Assembly: GCF_019966545.1 (NCBI RefSeq)
Contig: NZ_JAIMIC010000003.1
Location: forward strand, 297,280-361,279
Origin: Heliomarina baculiformis
GTDB lineage: Bacteria > Pseudomonadota > Alphaproteobacteria > Rhodobacterales > Rhodobacteraceae
DNA: 64,000 nt
Reading direction: 5' to 3'
Part shown: piece after piece, positions 1 to 9,113 of the stretch
Layout: each line of letters opens with the position of its first letter
How positions within the stretch are numbered: the first letter of the stretch is position 1
Made by a program: the position numbers and the translations under genes
The notes under the pieces: generated by a model
The model's input: the letters and a program-made list of their open reading frames with translations, nothing else
Told to the model about the DNA's origin: nothing
Databases searched by the model: none

Positions 1-548
1 GAGAGCTGATCTGGACGGCCGTGCAAGCGGTTGCGCTCGCGATTGGGGCGGTGCTTATCTATGTCTGGCTGCGGTTCGAATGGCAGTTCGCGGTCGGGGC
101 GGTGATTGCGCTGATCCATGACGTCATCCTGACCATTGGTGTGTTTTCGGAACTTCAGATCAAGTTCGATCTGGCGATCATCGCGGCGCTGTTGACCATC
201 GTCGGCTATTCGCTGAACGATACGGTCGTGGTCTTTGACCGGGTTCGCGAAAACCTGCGCAAGTACAAGAACCGTCCGCTGAAAGAGGTCCTGAATATCT
301 CGATCAACGAAACGCTCAGCCGTACGATGATGACCTCGCTGACCACGCTCTTGGCGCTGTTCGCGCTGATCGCGCTTGGCGGCGACGTAATCCGCGGATT
401 CGTTTTCGCGATGATCTGGGGCATTGTCGTTGGGACCTATTCCTCGATCTTCATCGCGGCGGCGATCCTGCTGTACATCGGGGTCAAGCGCGACTGGACC
501 AAGCCGGACAACAACACCGGCAATCAATACGCCAATATTGATGCCTGA
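1..548 (+). CDS. secF: Protein translocase subunit SecF (3' part only)
   Basis: C-terminal part of SecF, the inner-membrane partner of SecD that uses the proton gradient to help pull proteins out through SecYEG. The reading frame is open from base 3, so the 5' end lies outside the window. About 181 residues are visible. They contain four or five hydrophobic segments and the family signature around GYSLNDTVVVFDRVREN, followed by the typical SINETLSRT loop. The stop overlaps the ATG of the next gene (ATGCCTGA), which suggests translational coupling. The family call is secure; only the truncation limits it. Confidence 0.95.
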   Translation, partial: ELIWTAVQAVALAIGAVLIYVWLRFEWQFAVGAVIALIHDVILTIGVFSELQIKFDLAIIAALLTIVGYSLNDTVVVFDRVRENLRKYKNRPLKEVLNISINETLSRTMMTSLTTLLALFALIALGGDVIRGFVFAMIWGIVVGTYSSIFIAAAILLYIGVKRDWTKPDNNTGNQYANIDA

Positions 549-1293
549 CTGGATCTCCGGCGTTCTCGCGACGCCGGGGCTTGGCTGGCTTTTCCTGACC
601 GTGGTGGTCGGGGGGCTGGTGCGCGGTTTTGCCGGGTTCGGCACGGCGCTCATCATCATGCCGGTGGCCAGCTCGGTGCTGACCCCGGCCGGGGCGCTCA
701 CCGTGCTGGTGGTCGTCGATCTGCTGGGACCGATCCCGAACCTGCCGGGGGCCTATCGCACCTGTAACAGAACCGATGTGATGCGCCTTGGGCTCGGCAC
801 GCTGATCGCGCTGCCCGTCGGGCTTTATGGCCTGTCCCATATGCCCGAAGAAGTCTTTGGCTGGCTGGTGTCGGTCCTTGTGCTGGTGACCCTGATGGCG
901 CTGATGATCGGCTGGCGCTATCACGGCAAACTGACCCCGCCCCTGATTCTTGGCACCGGCGCGACGGCCGGTGTGCTTGGCGGGGCCACGGGTCTGGCCG
1001 GTCCGCCGGTTATTATGCTGTATATGGCCAGCACGCTGCCGGGGGCGGTGGTACGCGCAACATTGCTGCTTTACCTCTTCGTACTGGATTCCATGATGAT
1101 CGTGATGCTGGCGGCCTTTGGCATGTTGGATCCGGCAATGGTTCTCATCGGACTTGTGCTGCTGCTCCCCTTTGTTGCGGCAAACGTGATCGGCGGGCAG
1201 TTGTTCAAATTCGGGAGCGAGCGTCAATTCCGCGCGGTGGCCTACACAATCATTGCCGGATCGGCCATTCTGGGACTGCCGCTCTGGCACTGA
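541..1293 (+). CDS. TauE/SafE-family sulfite/anion exporter-like permease
   Basis: A 250-residue polytopic membrane protein with about eight hydrophobic helices. The N-terminal repeat carries VGGLVRGFAGFGTALI and a second glycine-rich repeat near residue 145 reads GVLGGATGLAGPPVI; this duplicated G-x-G-x-G-x-PP pattern is typical of TauE/SafE (DUF81) permeases. Members export small organic or sulfur anions, but the substrate here cannot be read from sequence. The start ATG lies inside the 3' end of secF. Placement between secF and the Mth938-type gene suggests cotranscription rather than a shared function. Confidence 0.85.
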   Translation: MPDWISGVLATPGLGWLFLTVVVGGLVRGFAGFGTALIIMPVASSVLTPAGALTVLVVVDLLGPIPNLPGAYRTCNRTDVMRLGLGTLIALPVGLYGLSHMPEEVFGWLVSVLVLVTLMALMIGWRYHGKLTPPLILGTGATAGVLGGATGLAGPPVIMLYMASTLPGAVVRATLLLYLFVLDSMMIVMLAAFGMLDPAMVLIGLVLLLPFVAANVIGGQLFKFGSERQFRAVAYTIIAGSAILGLPLWH

Positions 1294-1321
1294 CGGCCAG
1301 AGAGAGGCGAAAGGAGAACCC

Positions 1322-1675
1322 ATGCGTCTGAACGAAGTCACTTTCAACGACTCCAAGCCCGTCGACGGCTATGGGCCGGGCTTTTTCCGCATCGGCGGCG
1401 AAGTTTATCATGGCGCCGTGCTGACCGGTCCCGAGGGGACCGGGTTGTGGGGGGGGTACACGGACCCTGAACCGCTGCTGGCGCTGGCCGGGAAGGTCGA
1501 TGTGCTTTTTGTCGGGACCGGCGCGGAAATCGCGCATCTGCCCCGCCAGTTGCGCAGCACGCTGGACGAGGCCGGGCTCGGGGTCGAGGTGATGAACTCG
1601 CCCGCCGCCTGCCGGACCTACAACGTTCTGCTCTCCGAAGGGCGCCGCGTCGCGATGGCGCTGGTCCCGGTCTGA
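1322..1675 (+). CDS. Mth938-domain (DUF498) family protein
   Basis: A 117-residue protein of the Mth938/DUF498 fold. The motifs [12 protein letters not shown] and the C-terminal [28 protein letters not shown] region are characteristic. The family is small and soluble; eukaryotic relatives (NDUFAF3) assist complex I assembly, while the bacterial role is not established. The start at 1322 is supported by AAAGGAGAA just upstream, so the longer open frame beginning near 1253 is not used. It lies between a permease and ccmA on the same strand, an order I associate with Rhodobacterales. Confidence 0.88.
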   Translation: MRLNEVTFNDSKPVDGYGPGFFRIGGEVYHGAVLTGPEGTGLWGGYTDPEPLLALAGKVDVLFVGTGAEIAHLPRQLRSTLDEAGLGVEVMNSPAACRTYNVLLSEGRRVAMALVPV

Positions 1676-1721
1676 CCGCTTTGCTCTTTTGTGCGGCGGG
1701 TCAATCGGTTATCGCACATTC

Positions 1722-2336
1722 ATGACGCTGACAGTATCCGATCTTTCGATTGCGCGGGGCGGCCTTCCGGTGCTGCAGGGGGTCTCCTTTGCCCTTGCCC
1801 GCGGTGAGGCGCTGGTGCTGCGCGGCCCCAACGGGATCGGCAAGACAACACTGCTGCGCACGCTGGCCGGCTTGCAGCCGCCGATTACCGGCCAGATTGA
1901 CGGCAACGAGGAAACCATCGCCTATGCGGGACATGCGGACGGGTTGAAACCCACGCTCACCGTCGAAGAGAACCTTCATTTCTGGGCCGAGATCTTCGGG
2001 ACCAAGGAGATTGCGACGGCGATTGATGCCTATGAGCTGAACGGCCTCCGCTCACGCCCCGCGGGTGCGCTTTCCGCCGGACAGAAAAGGCGGTTGGGGC
2101 TGGCGCGGATGCTGGTCACCGGGCGACCGATCTGGGTGCTGGACGAACCGACTGTCTCGCTCGACACTGGGGCGGTGGCCATGTTCGCGGATGCTGTGCG
2201 GGCCCATCTGGGGAAGGGTGGCTCGGCCCTCATCGCCACCCATATCGAGCTTGGCCTCGACGCGCGGTTGCTCGACCTCGGGGGCTATCGCGCCAGCCTT
2301 CCGGCGCTGGACGATTTCGACGGGTCCTTCGTATGA
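1722..2336 (+). CDS. ccmA: Heme exporter ATP-binding protein CcmA
   Basis: A 204-residue ABC ATPase that powers the CcmABCD complex, which loads heme onto the CcmE chaperone for c-type cytochrome maturation. Walker [10 protein letters not shown] is at residues 35-43, the signature [14 protein letters not shown] at about 117-130, and Walker B with IWVLDEP at 137-143. The start is the ATG at 1722. The stop overlaps the ccmB start (ATGA at 2333-2336), as expected for a coupled ccm operon. Order ccmA-B-C-D-G without ccmE, F or H is common in alphaproteobacteria, where the rest is elsewhere. Confidence 0.95.
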   Translation: MTLTVSDLSIARGGLPVLQGVSFALARGEALVLRGPNGIGKTTLLRTLAGLQPPITGQIDGNEETIAYAGHADGLKPTLTVEENLHFWAEIFGTKEIATAIDAYELNGLRSRPAGALSAGQKRRLGLARMLVTGRPIWVLDEPTVSLDTGAVAMFADAVRAHLGKGGSALIATHIELGLDARLLDLGGYRASLPALDDFDGSFV

Positions 2337-2989
2337 AGGCGCTTTTGATCAGGGATCTGAAACTGGCGATGCGGGCAGGCGGAGGCTTTGGCCTTGGCCT
2401 TGCATTTTTCCTGATCGTCACAGTTCTGATTCCGTTCAGCGTCGGGCCGCAATCGGCGCTGCTGGCCACCATCGCGCCGGGGGGGCTCTGGCTTGGGGCG
2501 CTGCTGGCCTGCCTGCTGTCGCTCGACCGGCTGCTCGCACTCGACTGGGAAGACGGCACGCTCGACCTGCTGGCCACCGCGCCACTGCCACTCGAATCCG
2601 TGGTGACGATCAAGGCGCTGGCGCATTGGCTTACCACCGGCCTGCCGCTTGTGCTGATCGCGCCCGCCCTTGGCGTGCTGCTGAGCCTGCCCGCGCCGGG
2701 CTATTTCTGGCTGGTGATCTCGCTGCTGGTGGGCACCCCGGCGCTCTCGGTCATCGGCACATTTGGCGCGGCGCTGACCGTGGGGCTGAAACGCGGCGGG
2801 CTACTATTGTCGCTACTGGTGCTGCCGCTTTACGTCCCGACGTTGATCTTTGGGGCCGAGGTCGCGCGGCGTGGCGCGACGGGCATGGAAGCCACCACGC
2901 CGCTTTTGCTTCTGGCAGGGATCACCGCCGGGGTCACCGCGCTCTTGCCCTTTGCAAGCGCCGCCGTCCTGCGCGTCAATCTGCGCTAG
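2333..2989 (+). CDS. ccmB: Heme exporter membrane protein CcmB
   Basis: A 218-residue polytopic membrane protein with about six hydrophobic helices, the usual length and composition for CcmB. It begins with a short cytoplasmic segment ([15 protein letters not shown]), and the conserved [17 protein letters not shown] segment sits near residues 62-78. It forms the membrane part of the heme-handling ABC complex together with CcmA. The start overlaps the ccmA stop by four bases. A 45-base gap separates it from ccmC. Confidence 0.94.
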   Translation: MKALLIRDLKLAMRAGGGFGLGLAFFLIVTVLIPFSVGPQSALLATIAPGGLWLGALLACLLSLDRLLALDWEDGTLDLLATAPLPLESVVTIKALAHWLTTGLPLVLIAPALGVLLSLPAPGYFWLVISLLVGTPALSVIGTFGAALTVGLKRGGLLLSLLVLPLYVPTLIFGAEVARRGATGMEATTPLLLLAGITAGVTALLPFASAAVLRVNLR

Positions 2990-3034
2990 CTTATGTGAAT
3001 TGTCCCCCTTGCCAAGAGTGGATAGATAAGAGCC

Positions 3035-3787
3035 ATGTCATTGTGGGAATACGCCAATCCTAAGAAATTCCTGACTACGTCAGAGCGGGTTCTGCCCGTG
3101 TTCTGGTGGTTGTCGGGCGCCTGCATCGTGATCGGGCTGATCTGGGGGTTCTTCTTCACGCCCGACGATTACCGGCAGGGATCGACTGTCAAGATCATAT
3201 ATCTTCACGTGCCCTCGGCGCTGATGGCCATCAACGCCTGGCTGATGATGCTGGTGGCCTCGCTGATCTGGCTGATCCGCCGCCACCACGTCAGCGCGCT
3301 CGCCGCCCGTGCCGCCGCGCCCGTGGGCGCGACGATGACCGTTATCGCGCTGGTGACCGGGGCGATCTGGGGCCAGCCGATGTGGGGCACATGGTGGGCC
3401 TGGGATCCGCGCCTGACCTCGTTTCTGATCCTGTTCCTGTTCTACCTTGGCTATATCGCGCTCTGGTCCGCGATCGAGGATCCGGATACCGCCGCCGACC
3501 TGACCAGCGTGCTTTGCCTTGTGGGCTCGGTCTTTGCGATTCTGTCGCGCTATGCGGTGAACTTCTGGAACCAGGGGCTGCATCAGGGCGCGTCGGTCAT
3601 GCGGGCGGGGGCGATCACCGGAACCGATACCGAAGAGAAGGTCAGCAATATATTCTTCTTCCCGCTGATGGTCTGCATGGTCGGGTTCGTGCTGCTTTTC
3701 ATCGCGCTTGTACTTTACCGCACCGGCACGGAGATCCGCGCCCGGCGTATCCGTGCCCTGATGGCGCGTGAAAGGATGGCGGCATGA
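3035..3787 (+). CDS. ccmC: Heme exporter/heme-handling protein CcmC
   Basis: A 250-residue, six-helix membrane protein of the heme-handling family. The tryptophan-rich motif WGTWWAWDPRLTS is at residues 117-129 and the flanking candidate heme-ligand histidines are at His58 (YLHVP) and near residue 187 (QGLHQGAS). CcmC transfers heme onto the CcmE chaperone at the periplasmic face. The stop overlaps the ccmD start (ATGA), so the pair is coupled. Confidence 0.96.
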   Translation: MSLWEYANPKKFLTTSERVLPVFWWLSGACIVIGLIWGFFFTPDDYRQGSTVKIIYLHVPSALMAINAWLMMLVASLIWLIRRHHVSALAARAAAPVGATMTVIALVTGAIWGQPMWGTWWAWDPRLTSFLILFLFYLGYIALWSAIEDPDTAADLTSVLCLVGSVFAILSRYAVNFWNQGLHQGASVMRAGAITGTDTEEKVSNIFFFPLMVCMVGFVLLFIALVLYRTGTEIRARRIRALMARERMAA

Positions 3788-3954
3788 TCCCCGATCTCGG
3801 CAAATACGCTGTAACTGTCCTGTCGTCTTATGGCGCGTCGCTTGTTCTGCTGGCGCTGTTGGTGGCGGTGACCCTGTGGCGCGGCCGCAAGGTGCGCGCC
3901 GACATGGCCGAGCTTGAAAACCGCCTGAAAACAAAGGCCAATCGCGATGGCTAA
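3784..3954 (+). CDS. ccmD: Heme exporter protein CcmD
   Basis: A small membrane protein of 56 residues. It starts at the ATG overlapping the ccmC stop and ends TAA at 3952-3954, overlapping the ccmG start. One transmembrane helix (about residues 12-31, YGASLVLLALLVAVTLW) is followed by a basic and then amphipathic tail, the standard CcmD layout. CcmD stabilises the CcmABC-CcmE complex. The short length, position between ccmC and ccmG and topology make the call firm even though the sequence itself is poorly conserved. Confidence 0.9.
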   Translation: MIPDLGKYAVTVLSSYGASLVLLALLVAVTLWRGRKVRADMAELENRLKTKANRDG

Positions 3955-4480
3955 AATCTCTCCCCTGATGGTTATCCCGCCGCTCGTGTTCCTGGGGCTG
4001 GCCAGCCTGTTCCTTGTCGGCATGTTCCGCGACGACCCCGAGGCACTGCCCTCAGCCAGGATCGGTCAGCAGGCCCCGGCCTTGCAGATCACCGAATTGC
4101 CGGGCAAGGCGCTGTTTGATGACGAGACGTTGCGCGATGGCAATCTCAAGCTGGTGAACTACTGGGCCAGCTGGTGCGCCCCGTGCCGTGTCGAACATCC
4201 CAATCTTGAAAAGCTGCGGGCCGAGGGGCTGCCGATCTACGGGATCAATTACAAGGATGACCCGGACAACGCGCTGGCCTTCCTTGCGGAACTTGGCGAC
4301 CCTTACGAGGCCGTTGGGGCAGACAATTCGGGGCGCGCGGCGCTTGACTGGGGGGTCTACGGCGTGCCGGAAACCTACCTGATCGACGGCGACGGCAATA
4401 TCCTGCTGCGAGTCGCCGGGCCGCTAGTTCAGCGCGTCATCGACAGCCAGCTGCGCCCGGCGCTTGAAAAGGCGCGCTGA
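3947..4480 (+). CDS. ccmG: Thiol:disulfide interchange protein CcmG (DsbE)
   Basis: A 177-residue membrane-tethered thioredoxin. One N-terminal anchor helix (about residues 8-26) is followed by a periplasmic thioredoxin fold with the active site WCAPC at 76-80 and the cis-proline loop VPET at 140-143. It keeps apocytochrome c cysteines reduced before heme ligation. The start ATG overlaps the ccmD stop by eight bases. The gene is the last of the ccm operon; the next gene is convergent and begins only three bases after the stop. Confidence 0.95.
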   Translation: MAKISPLMVIPPLVFLGLASLFLVGMFRDDPEALPSARIGQQAPALQITELPGKALFDDETLRDGNLKLVNYWASWCAPCRVEHPNLEKLRAEGLPIYGINYKDDPDNALAFLAELGDPYEAVGADNSGRAALDWGVYGVPETYLIDGDGNILLRVAGPLVQRVIDSQLRPALEKAR

Positions 4481-4483
4481 GGC

Positions 4484-6514
4484 TCAGATCGCCCGGCACA
4501 GGCGGAACGCTTCGAGCACCGCCGCGTGGATATCCCGCGACGACACCGCATCGCCAATCCGGAAAAGGTGATAGCCCTCGGCATCCGCGTCGACCACCGT
4601 TTCCCCCGCGGTCAGTCGCGCCATTTCAAAGGCGCCCTTGTTGGCCGAAGCCTCGCGCAGGGCGAGATAGGTGTCATCCATTGGGATCGTCCCGTTCTCG
4701 ATCACCAGACGGTCGGTCACGCGGGTTTCCGTCTTTCCCGTGTAGATATTCGCGAAAGTCGCCGCGATCCGGTTGTCTGCACGCGCGACCGAGACAAGCT
4801 GCATGTCCGGCAGCAGACTGACACCCGCCTGATAGAACTGCCGCATCGACAGCGGACGCTCGATATTGGTCGCTTCCTCGCCAGCGTTGCGGTCGGGCGT
4901 GACAAAGCTCACCTTGGCGCCACGCAGCGCAAGCGTCGTCGCGCCCTGCAGCCCGGCGATGGTGCCGATCCCGTCGTAAAGCAGCACTTCGCCATCGGGG
5001 GCCTGTCCGCTTTCGAGCACTTCCCACAGCGTATCCGCAAGTTCGGCACCGGGGATCATGTCCTCCATACGGTCGGGCAGGCCACCGGTTGCGATGATGA
5101 CGACATCCGGGTTGGACGCCGCGATCTCTTCCTCTCCGGCAAGGCAATTATAGGTGATCGCAACGCCCAGCCGTTCCAGTTCGCTTAGCCGCCAGTCGAC
5201 GATGCCGATCAGGTCGCGTCGTTTGTGCAGTTTTGCCGCCAGCAGCAGCTGTCCGCCTGCCTGCGGCGCGGCCTCGAATACCGTCACCGCATGGCCCCGC
5301 TCGGCGGCGACCCGCGCGGCCTCAAGCCCGCCAACACCCGCGCCGACAATGGTGACGCGGCGTTTCACAGGGGCAGGTTTAATCGCATGGGGCAGGACCT
5401 TTTCCCGCCCGATAGAGGGGTTGTGGATGCAGCTCCCATGCGCCGAGCAATAGGTCGCGCCCACACAGGGCCTGATTTCGGCCTCGCGTCCCTCGCTCAG
5501 CTTCTCGACGATATGCGGATCGGCGATATGGGCGCGGGTCATGCCGATCAGGTCGACCAGACCCTCGGAGATCGCGTAGCGCGCGGTGGCAAGGTCATTG
5601 ATCCGCGCGGCGTGAAACGTCGGCAGACCCACCTGTTTGCGGAACTCCGCGACAAACGGCAATTGCGGGGCCAGTTTCACCGCCATCCCGGGCATGTATT
5701 CCGACAATCCTACCGCCGTATCGATGCGCCCGTAGGTGAGGTTGAAGAAATCGATCAGGCCAGAGGCTTCGTGCAGATGCGCCATCTCGAGGTAATCCGC
5801 GTCGGACATGCCGGTGTCCTCGCCTTCGCCCACGGCCATGCGGATACCGATGATGAAGTCCGGCCCGCAGAGCCGGCGCATTTCTTCCAGCGCCTCAAGC
5901 CCGAAACGCGCGCGGTTTTCGACCGATCCGCCATAGGCATCGGTACGCTTATTCATGTGGGGCGACCAGAACTGCCCGACCAGATGGTGGTGCACATGCA
6001 ACTCGACCCCGTCGAGCCCTGCTTCCTTGCAGCGCCGCGCGGCTTCGCCGAATTCCTGTGTGATGCGGCGGATATCATGGGGTTCGATTTCCTTGGCAAA
6101 ACCCCGGTGCAAAGGTTCGCGAAACCGCGAGGGCGCGACCGTGGGCAGCCAATCCTCGGCCCGCCAGTGGCTGCGCCCGCCCAGATGGGTCAACTGGCAC
6201 ATGATCGCGGTGCCGTGTTGGTGAACCCGGTCGGCGAATTGCGTCAGCACCGGGATCACGCTGTCGTCGCGCAGGTTCAACGCGCCAAAGACCGACCCGG
6301 AATCGGGAGAGACGTTCGAGGATCCGCCGAACATGGTCAGTCCGATCCCGCCCTTGGCCTTTTCCTCGTGGTAGCGCTGGTAGCGATCCTGCGGCAAACC
6401 GTCGACGCCGAAACGGATCGCATGGCTGGTTGAAAAGATGCGGTTCTTCAGCGTCAGTTTTTTCAGGTGCAGCGGTTGAAGCAGGGGATCGGCGGCAAGG
6501 GCGGGCTGGTACAT
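4484..6514 (-). CDS. Old-yellow-enzyme oxidoreductase, StcD/DgcA-like (putative N-demethylase)
   Basis: A 676-residue flavoprotein. It has an FMN-binding TIM barrel (residues about 10-345, with the catalytic HVHHHLVGQFWSP region near 175-190), a cysteine cluster C-x5-C-x5-C near 349-361, and a C-terminal NAD(P)/FAD Rossmann region starting with VTIVGAGVGGLEAA near 388. Opening residues (DPLLQPLHLKKLTLKNRI) resemble stachydrine/dimethylglycine catabolism enzymes StcD and DgcA, which remove N-methyl groups. That role is inference. The start at 6514 is chosen because AGGAG lies seven bases upstream; the longer frame to 6640 lacks such a site. It is divergent from a MarR-type regulator, which may control it. 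Confidence 0.82.
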   Translation of the reverse strand: MYQPALAADPLLQPLHLKKLTLKNRIFSTSHAIRFGVDGLPQDRYQRYHEEKAKGGIGLTMFGGSSNVSPDSGSVFGALNLRDDSVIPVLTQFADRVHQHGTAIMCQLTHLGGRSHWRAEDWLPTVAPSRFREPLHRGFAKEIEPHDIRRITQEFGEAARRCKEAGLDGVELHVHHHLVGQFWSPHMNKRTDAYGGSVENRARFGLEALEEMRRLCGPDFIIGIRMAVGEGEDTGMSDADYLEMAHLHEASGLIDFFNLTYGRIDTAVGLSEYMPGMAVKLAPQLPFVAEFRKQVGLPTFHAARINDLATARYAISEGLVDLIGMTRAHIADPHIVEKLSEGREAEIRPCVGATYCSAHGSCIHNPSIGREKVLPHAIKPAPVKRRVTIVGAGVGGLEAARVAAERGHAVTVFEAAPQAGGQLLLAAKLHKRRDLIGIVDWRLSELERLGVAITYNCLAGEEEIAASNPDVVIIATGGLPDRMEDMIPGAELADTLWEVLESGQAPDGEVLLYDGIGTIAGLQGATTLALRGAKVSFVTPDRNAGEEATNIERPLSMRQFYQAGVSLLPDMQLVSVARADNRIAATFANIYTGKTETRVTDRLVIENGTIPMDDTYLALREASANKGAFEMARLTAGETVVDADAEGYHLFRIGDAVSSRDIHAAVLEAFRLCRAI

Positions 6515-6679
6515 TCTGGCTCCTGTAGTCGCGGTCATCATGTGCCTCTGATCCGCGCAGTCAATAAGCAGCCCCGGCCCAAGCAGCGTGAAAAGCAGGA
6601 TTTGCCTATTCGCTGAACCGGGCAATCGCCTTGCAGACACGAAAATGTCTCGTCAACGCGCATGAAAAAGGCTTTGGGC

Positions 6680-6708
6680 TTGGCGTATTCTTCTGCATTT
6701 CGTATGCT
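6680..6708 (+). promoter_or_regulatory. Candidate promoter of the MarR-type regulator
   Basis: A TTGGCG -35 element (6680-6685), a 17-base spacer and TATGCT (6703-6708) match the vegetative consensus at four of six positions each. It would start transcription just before the ATG at 6743 and lies downstream of the alternative ATG at 6662, which argues for the shorter protein. Confidence 0.45.
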
Positions 6709-6734
6709 TTACGCTGACAAAATACAAAGGTTAC
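6708..6734 (+). promoter_or_regulatory. Partial copy of the 10180-10206 palindrome (candidate MarR operator)
   Basis: Over 27 bases this site matches the palindrome at 10180-10206 (read on the other strand) at 18 positions, including an unbroken ACGCTGACAA half-site at 6711-6720. It overlaps the end of the candidate -10 element of the regulator gene, where a repressor would block its own transcription. The second half is degenerate. Confidence 0.5.
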
Positions 6735-6742
6735 GCAGATAC

Positions 6743-7264
6743 ATGACAGAGCAGCCCAATCCCAAGCGCCGCATCGTTTCCTCGCGCCACCTCGCCGAAG
6801 GGGAAAGCTGGGAAACCTCCGAGATCGAATATGGCATGATCATCGCCTATAACGCCTTTTCGCGCTGGATGACCAAGTGCATGTCGGCGGCAGGGAATAC
6901 GGATCTGACGCCATTGGAAATTCTCGTGCTGCATAACACGAACCATCGCAGCCGTGAAAAACGTCTGGCCGATATCTGTTTCCTGCTGAACATCGAGGAC
7001 ACGCATACGGTCAACTACGCTCTTCGAAAGCTGATGAAGATGGAACTCCTAAGCTCGGAAAAGCGCGGCAAGGAAGTGTTCTATACGACTTCCGACAAGG
7101 GCGCGGCACTGTGCGAGGAATATCGCATCGTGCGCGAACGCTGTTTTCTCGACGGGCTGTCCCGGCTTGATATGACCGGCGACGAAATGCGTGAAATCGC
7201 CGCCAGTCTTCGCACGCTCTCCGGCCAGTATGATCAGGCCAGCCGCGCCGCTGCTTCGCTCTAG
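6743..7264 (+). CDS. MarR-type winged-helix transcriptional regulator
   Basis: A 173-residue cytoplasmic DNA-binding protein. The central region (about residues 45-125) has the winged-helix pattern, with the stretch LADICFLLNIEDTHTVNYALRK fitting the recognition helix-turn-helix and GKEVFYTTSDKGAALC fitting the wing. The family is seen in Rhodobacterales next to catabolic genes. The start at 6743 is preferred over 6662 because the latter would place the promoter inside the gene. The stop codon overlaps that of dctM in a CTAG. It likely controls the flanking oxidoreductase, TRAP and hydantoinase genes; the effector is unknown. Confidence 0.82.
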   Translation: MTEQPNPKRRIVSSRHLAEGESWETSEIEYGMIIAYNAFSRWMTKCMSAAGNTDLTPLEILVLHNTNHRSREKRLADICFLLNIEDTHTVNYALRKLMKMELLSSEKRGKEVFYTTSDKGAALCEEYRIVRERCFLDGLSRLDMTGDEMREIAASLRTLSGQYDQASRAAASL

Positions 7265-8562
7265 TTGCCCATCATGTTGGGCAGCACGATCACGATCTGC
7301 GGAAAGATCGTGATCAGCAGGACGCCCAGCAGGAGCAGCAGAAAGAACGGAAAGGCCGCTTTTGCGATGCGCAGGATGTCGATGCCCGTGAGCCCCTGAA
7401 TGACAAAGAGGTTGAACCCCACGGGCGGGGTGATCTGGCTCATCTCGACTACGATCACGAGGTAAATGCCGAACCAGAGGGGGTCGATCCCGACGGCGCT
7501 TACCATCGGCATGATGATCGAAGTGGTGAGCACGATCACCGAAATCCCGTCGAGAAAGCAGCCCAGTACGATAAAGAAGATCGTCAGCGCAAAAAGCAAC
7601 ATCGGCACCGAAAGCTCCATAGCCGCGATCCACGCGGCAAGGTTGCGGGGCAGGCCTGTAAAGCCCATCGCCACCGACAGGAACGCCGCGCCCAGCAGGA
7701 TCAGCGCGATCATGCAAGAGGTGCGTACGGCCGACATCACCGCTTCGCCGAACAGCTTCCAGCTGAAGGAGCCGGAAAGCCATGCCAGCAGCGCCGCCAG
7801 CACAACGCCAAGCGCCGCCGCATCCGTTGGTGACGCCAGCCCGGCATAGATCGACCCGATCACCCCGATGATCAGAAACGCCACCGGAATCAGCCGCCGC
7901 GAGGCCGCGATTTTCTCCCGCAGCGAATACCGTTCCTCGATGGGCGGGATCAGCGAGGGATTCATCCATGTGCGCACGGCCACGTAGCCTGCAAACAGCG
8001 TGATCAGCATCAGCCCCGGCAGGATACCGGCGATGAACAGGCGCGCGATGGATTGTTCGGTCGCGACGCCGTAGACGATGAGAATGATCGAGGGCGGTAT
8101 CAGCAGGCCCAGCGTCGCCGACCCTGCCAGCGTGCCAAGGATCAGGCTTTCGGGGTAGCCGCGCTTGGTCAGCTCCGGTACCGACATCCGCCCGATGGTG
8201 GCGGCGGTGGCAGCGGATGATCCCGACACCGCGGCAAAAATCGCGCAGCCAAAGACGTTGACGTGCAAAAGCCGCCCTGGCGCCCGGCTGAGCCATGGCA
8301 CCAGACCGGTGAACATGTCGTCGCTCATCCGCGAGCGGAGCAATATCTCTCCCATCAGGATGAACAGGGGTAGGGCGGTCAGCGCCCAGCTATGGGAATG
8401 GCCCCAGAATGTGGTCGCGATGATGAGCCCTACGGGTGCGTTCGAAAAGAATACCAGCGCCACGACACCGACCAGTGTCAGCGCAAGCGCGACCCAGACG
8501 CCCATGGCGAGCAGGCCAATCAGCAGGGTAAGGAGGATAACGGCAATAATCGGATCAGACAT
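7261..8562 (-). CDS. dctM: TRAP transporter large permease (DctM type)
   Basis: A 433-residue protein with about 12 hydrophobic helices, the catalytic large membrane subunit of a tripartite ATP-independent periplasmic transporter that uses the sodium gradient to import organic acids or zwitterions. DctM hallmarks include the LPLFILMGEILLRSRMSDD region near residues 62-80, GSSAATAATIGRMSVPELTKRGYP near 114-137 and the late TPPVGFNLFVIQG segment. It follows dctQ after three bases. The substrate cannot be read from the permease. Confidence 0.93.
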   Translation of the reverse strand: MSDPIIAVILLTLLIGLLAMGVWVALALTLVGVVALVFFSNAPVGLIIATTFWGHSHSWALTALPLFILMGEILLRSRMSDDMFTGLVPWLSRAPGRLLHVNVFGCAIFAAVSGSSAATAATIGRMSVPELTKRGYPESLILGTLAGSATLGLLIPPSIILIVYGVATEQSIARLFIAGILPGLMLITLFAGYVAVRTWMNPSLIPPIEERYSLREKIAASRRLIPVAFLIIGVIGSIYAGLASPTDAAALGVVLAALLAWLSGSFSWKLFGEAVMSAVRTSCMIALILLGAAFLSVAMGFTGLPRNLAAWIAAMELSVPMLLFALTIFFIVLGCFLDGISVIVLTTSIIMPMVSAVGIDPLWFGIYLVIVVEMSQITPPVGFNLFVIQGLTGIDILRIAKAAFPFFLLLLLGVLLITIFPQIVIVLPNMMGN

Positions 8563-8565
8563 CGC

Positions 8566-9090
8566 TTATACCTCGTCCGGGGTCGACAGGACGGGGCGAC
8601 GTTTGCGGATCAGATCTACCAGCGTATGCAGGATTGCGATCAGCAACAGGATAATGCCGAATCCGGCAATGCTCTGCGGGATCCAGAGCGCCACGGGGAT
8701 GATCCCGGTCGAGACATCGCCATAATGTTTGCTCTCCAGCACAAGGCTGATCATGAACCAGCCAAGAAACCCGACAAGCGCGGCGGCAATCACCAGCACC
8801 AGCGCCTCCATCGCGACCTGGGCGCGTTGTGGCAGGCGGTCGGCCACGAGGTTGACGCGAATATGCCCGCCAGCACGTAGCGTATGGGCCAGCGCAAGGA
8901 ACGTCGACGCCGCCAACATGAAACCCGAGAAATCCGCGTAAGAGGGGATCGTCGAAGGAAGCTGGTCGAACCCCAGCCGTCCGGCCGCGTTCAGCAGGAT
9001 CTGCGCGCTGACCAGCAGGCAGATGCACAATGTCAGCCCCCCGGCAATCGCGCCGCAAATGTCATATAACCGTTGAAGTATGCGCCCCAT
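8566..9090 (-). CDS. dctQ: TRAP transporter small permease (DctQ type)
   Basis: A 174-residue protein with four hydrophobic helices, matching DctQ subunits that join the large permease. The segment ALAHTLRAGGHIRVNLVADRL near residues 66-86 (H-I-R-V-x-L after a small-residue turn) is the standard DctQ motif. It lies between dctP and dctM in the order P-Q-M. A hairpin with a U-run separates it from dctP, a common way to keep permease expression below that of the binding protein. Confidence 0.9.
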   Translation of the reverse strand: MGRILQRLYDICGAIAGGLTLCICLLVSAQILLNAAGRLGFDQLPSTIPSYADFSGFMLAASTFLALAHTLRAGGHIRVNLVADRLPQRAQVAMEALVLVIAAALVGFLGWFMISLVLESKHYGDVSTGIIPVALWIPQSIAGFGIILLLIAILHTLVDLIRKRRPVLSTPDEV

Positions 9091-9113
9091 GTCGCCTGGC
9101 CCCTATACATAAG

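Noticed and set aside
6662..6742. N-terminal extension of the MarR-type gene from ATG 6662
   Set aside because: It would place the candidate promoter and operator inside the coding region and no ribosome-binding site precedes it.
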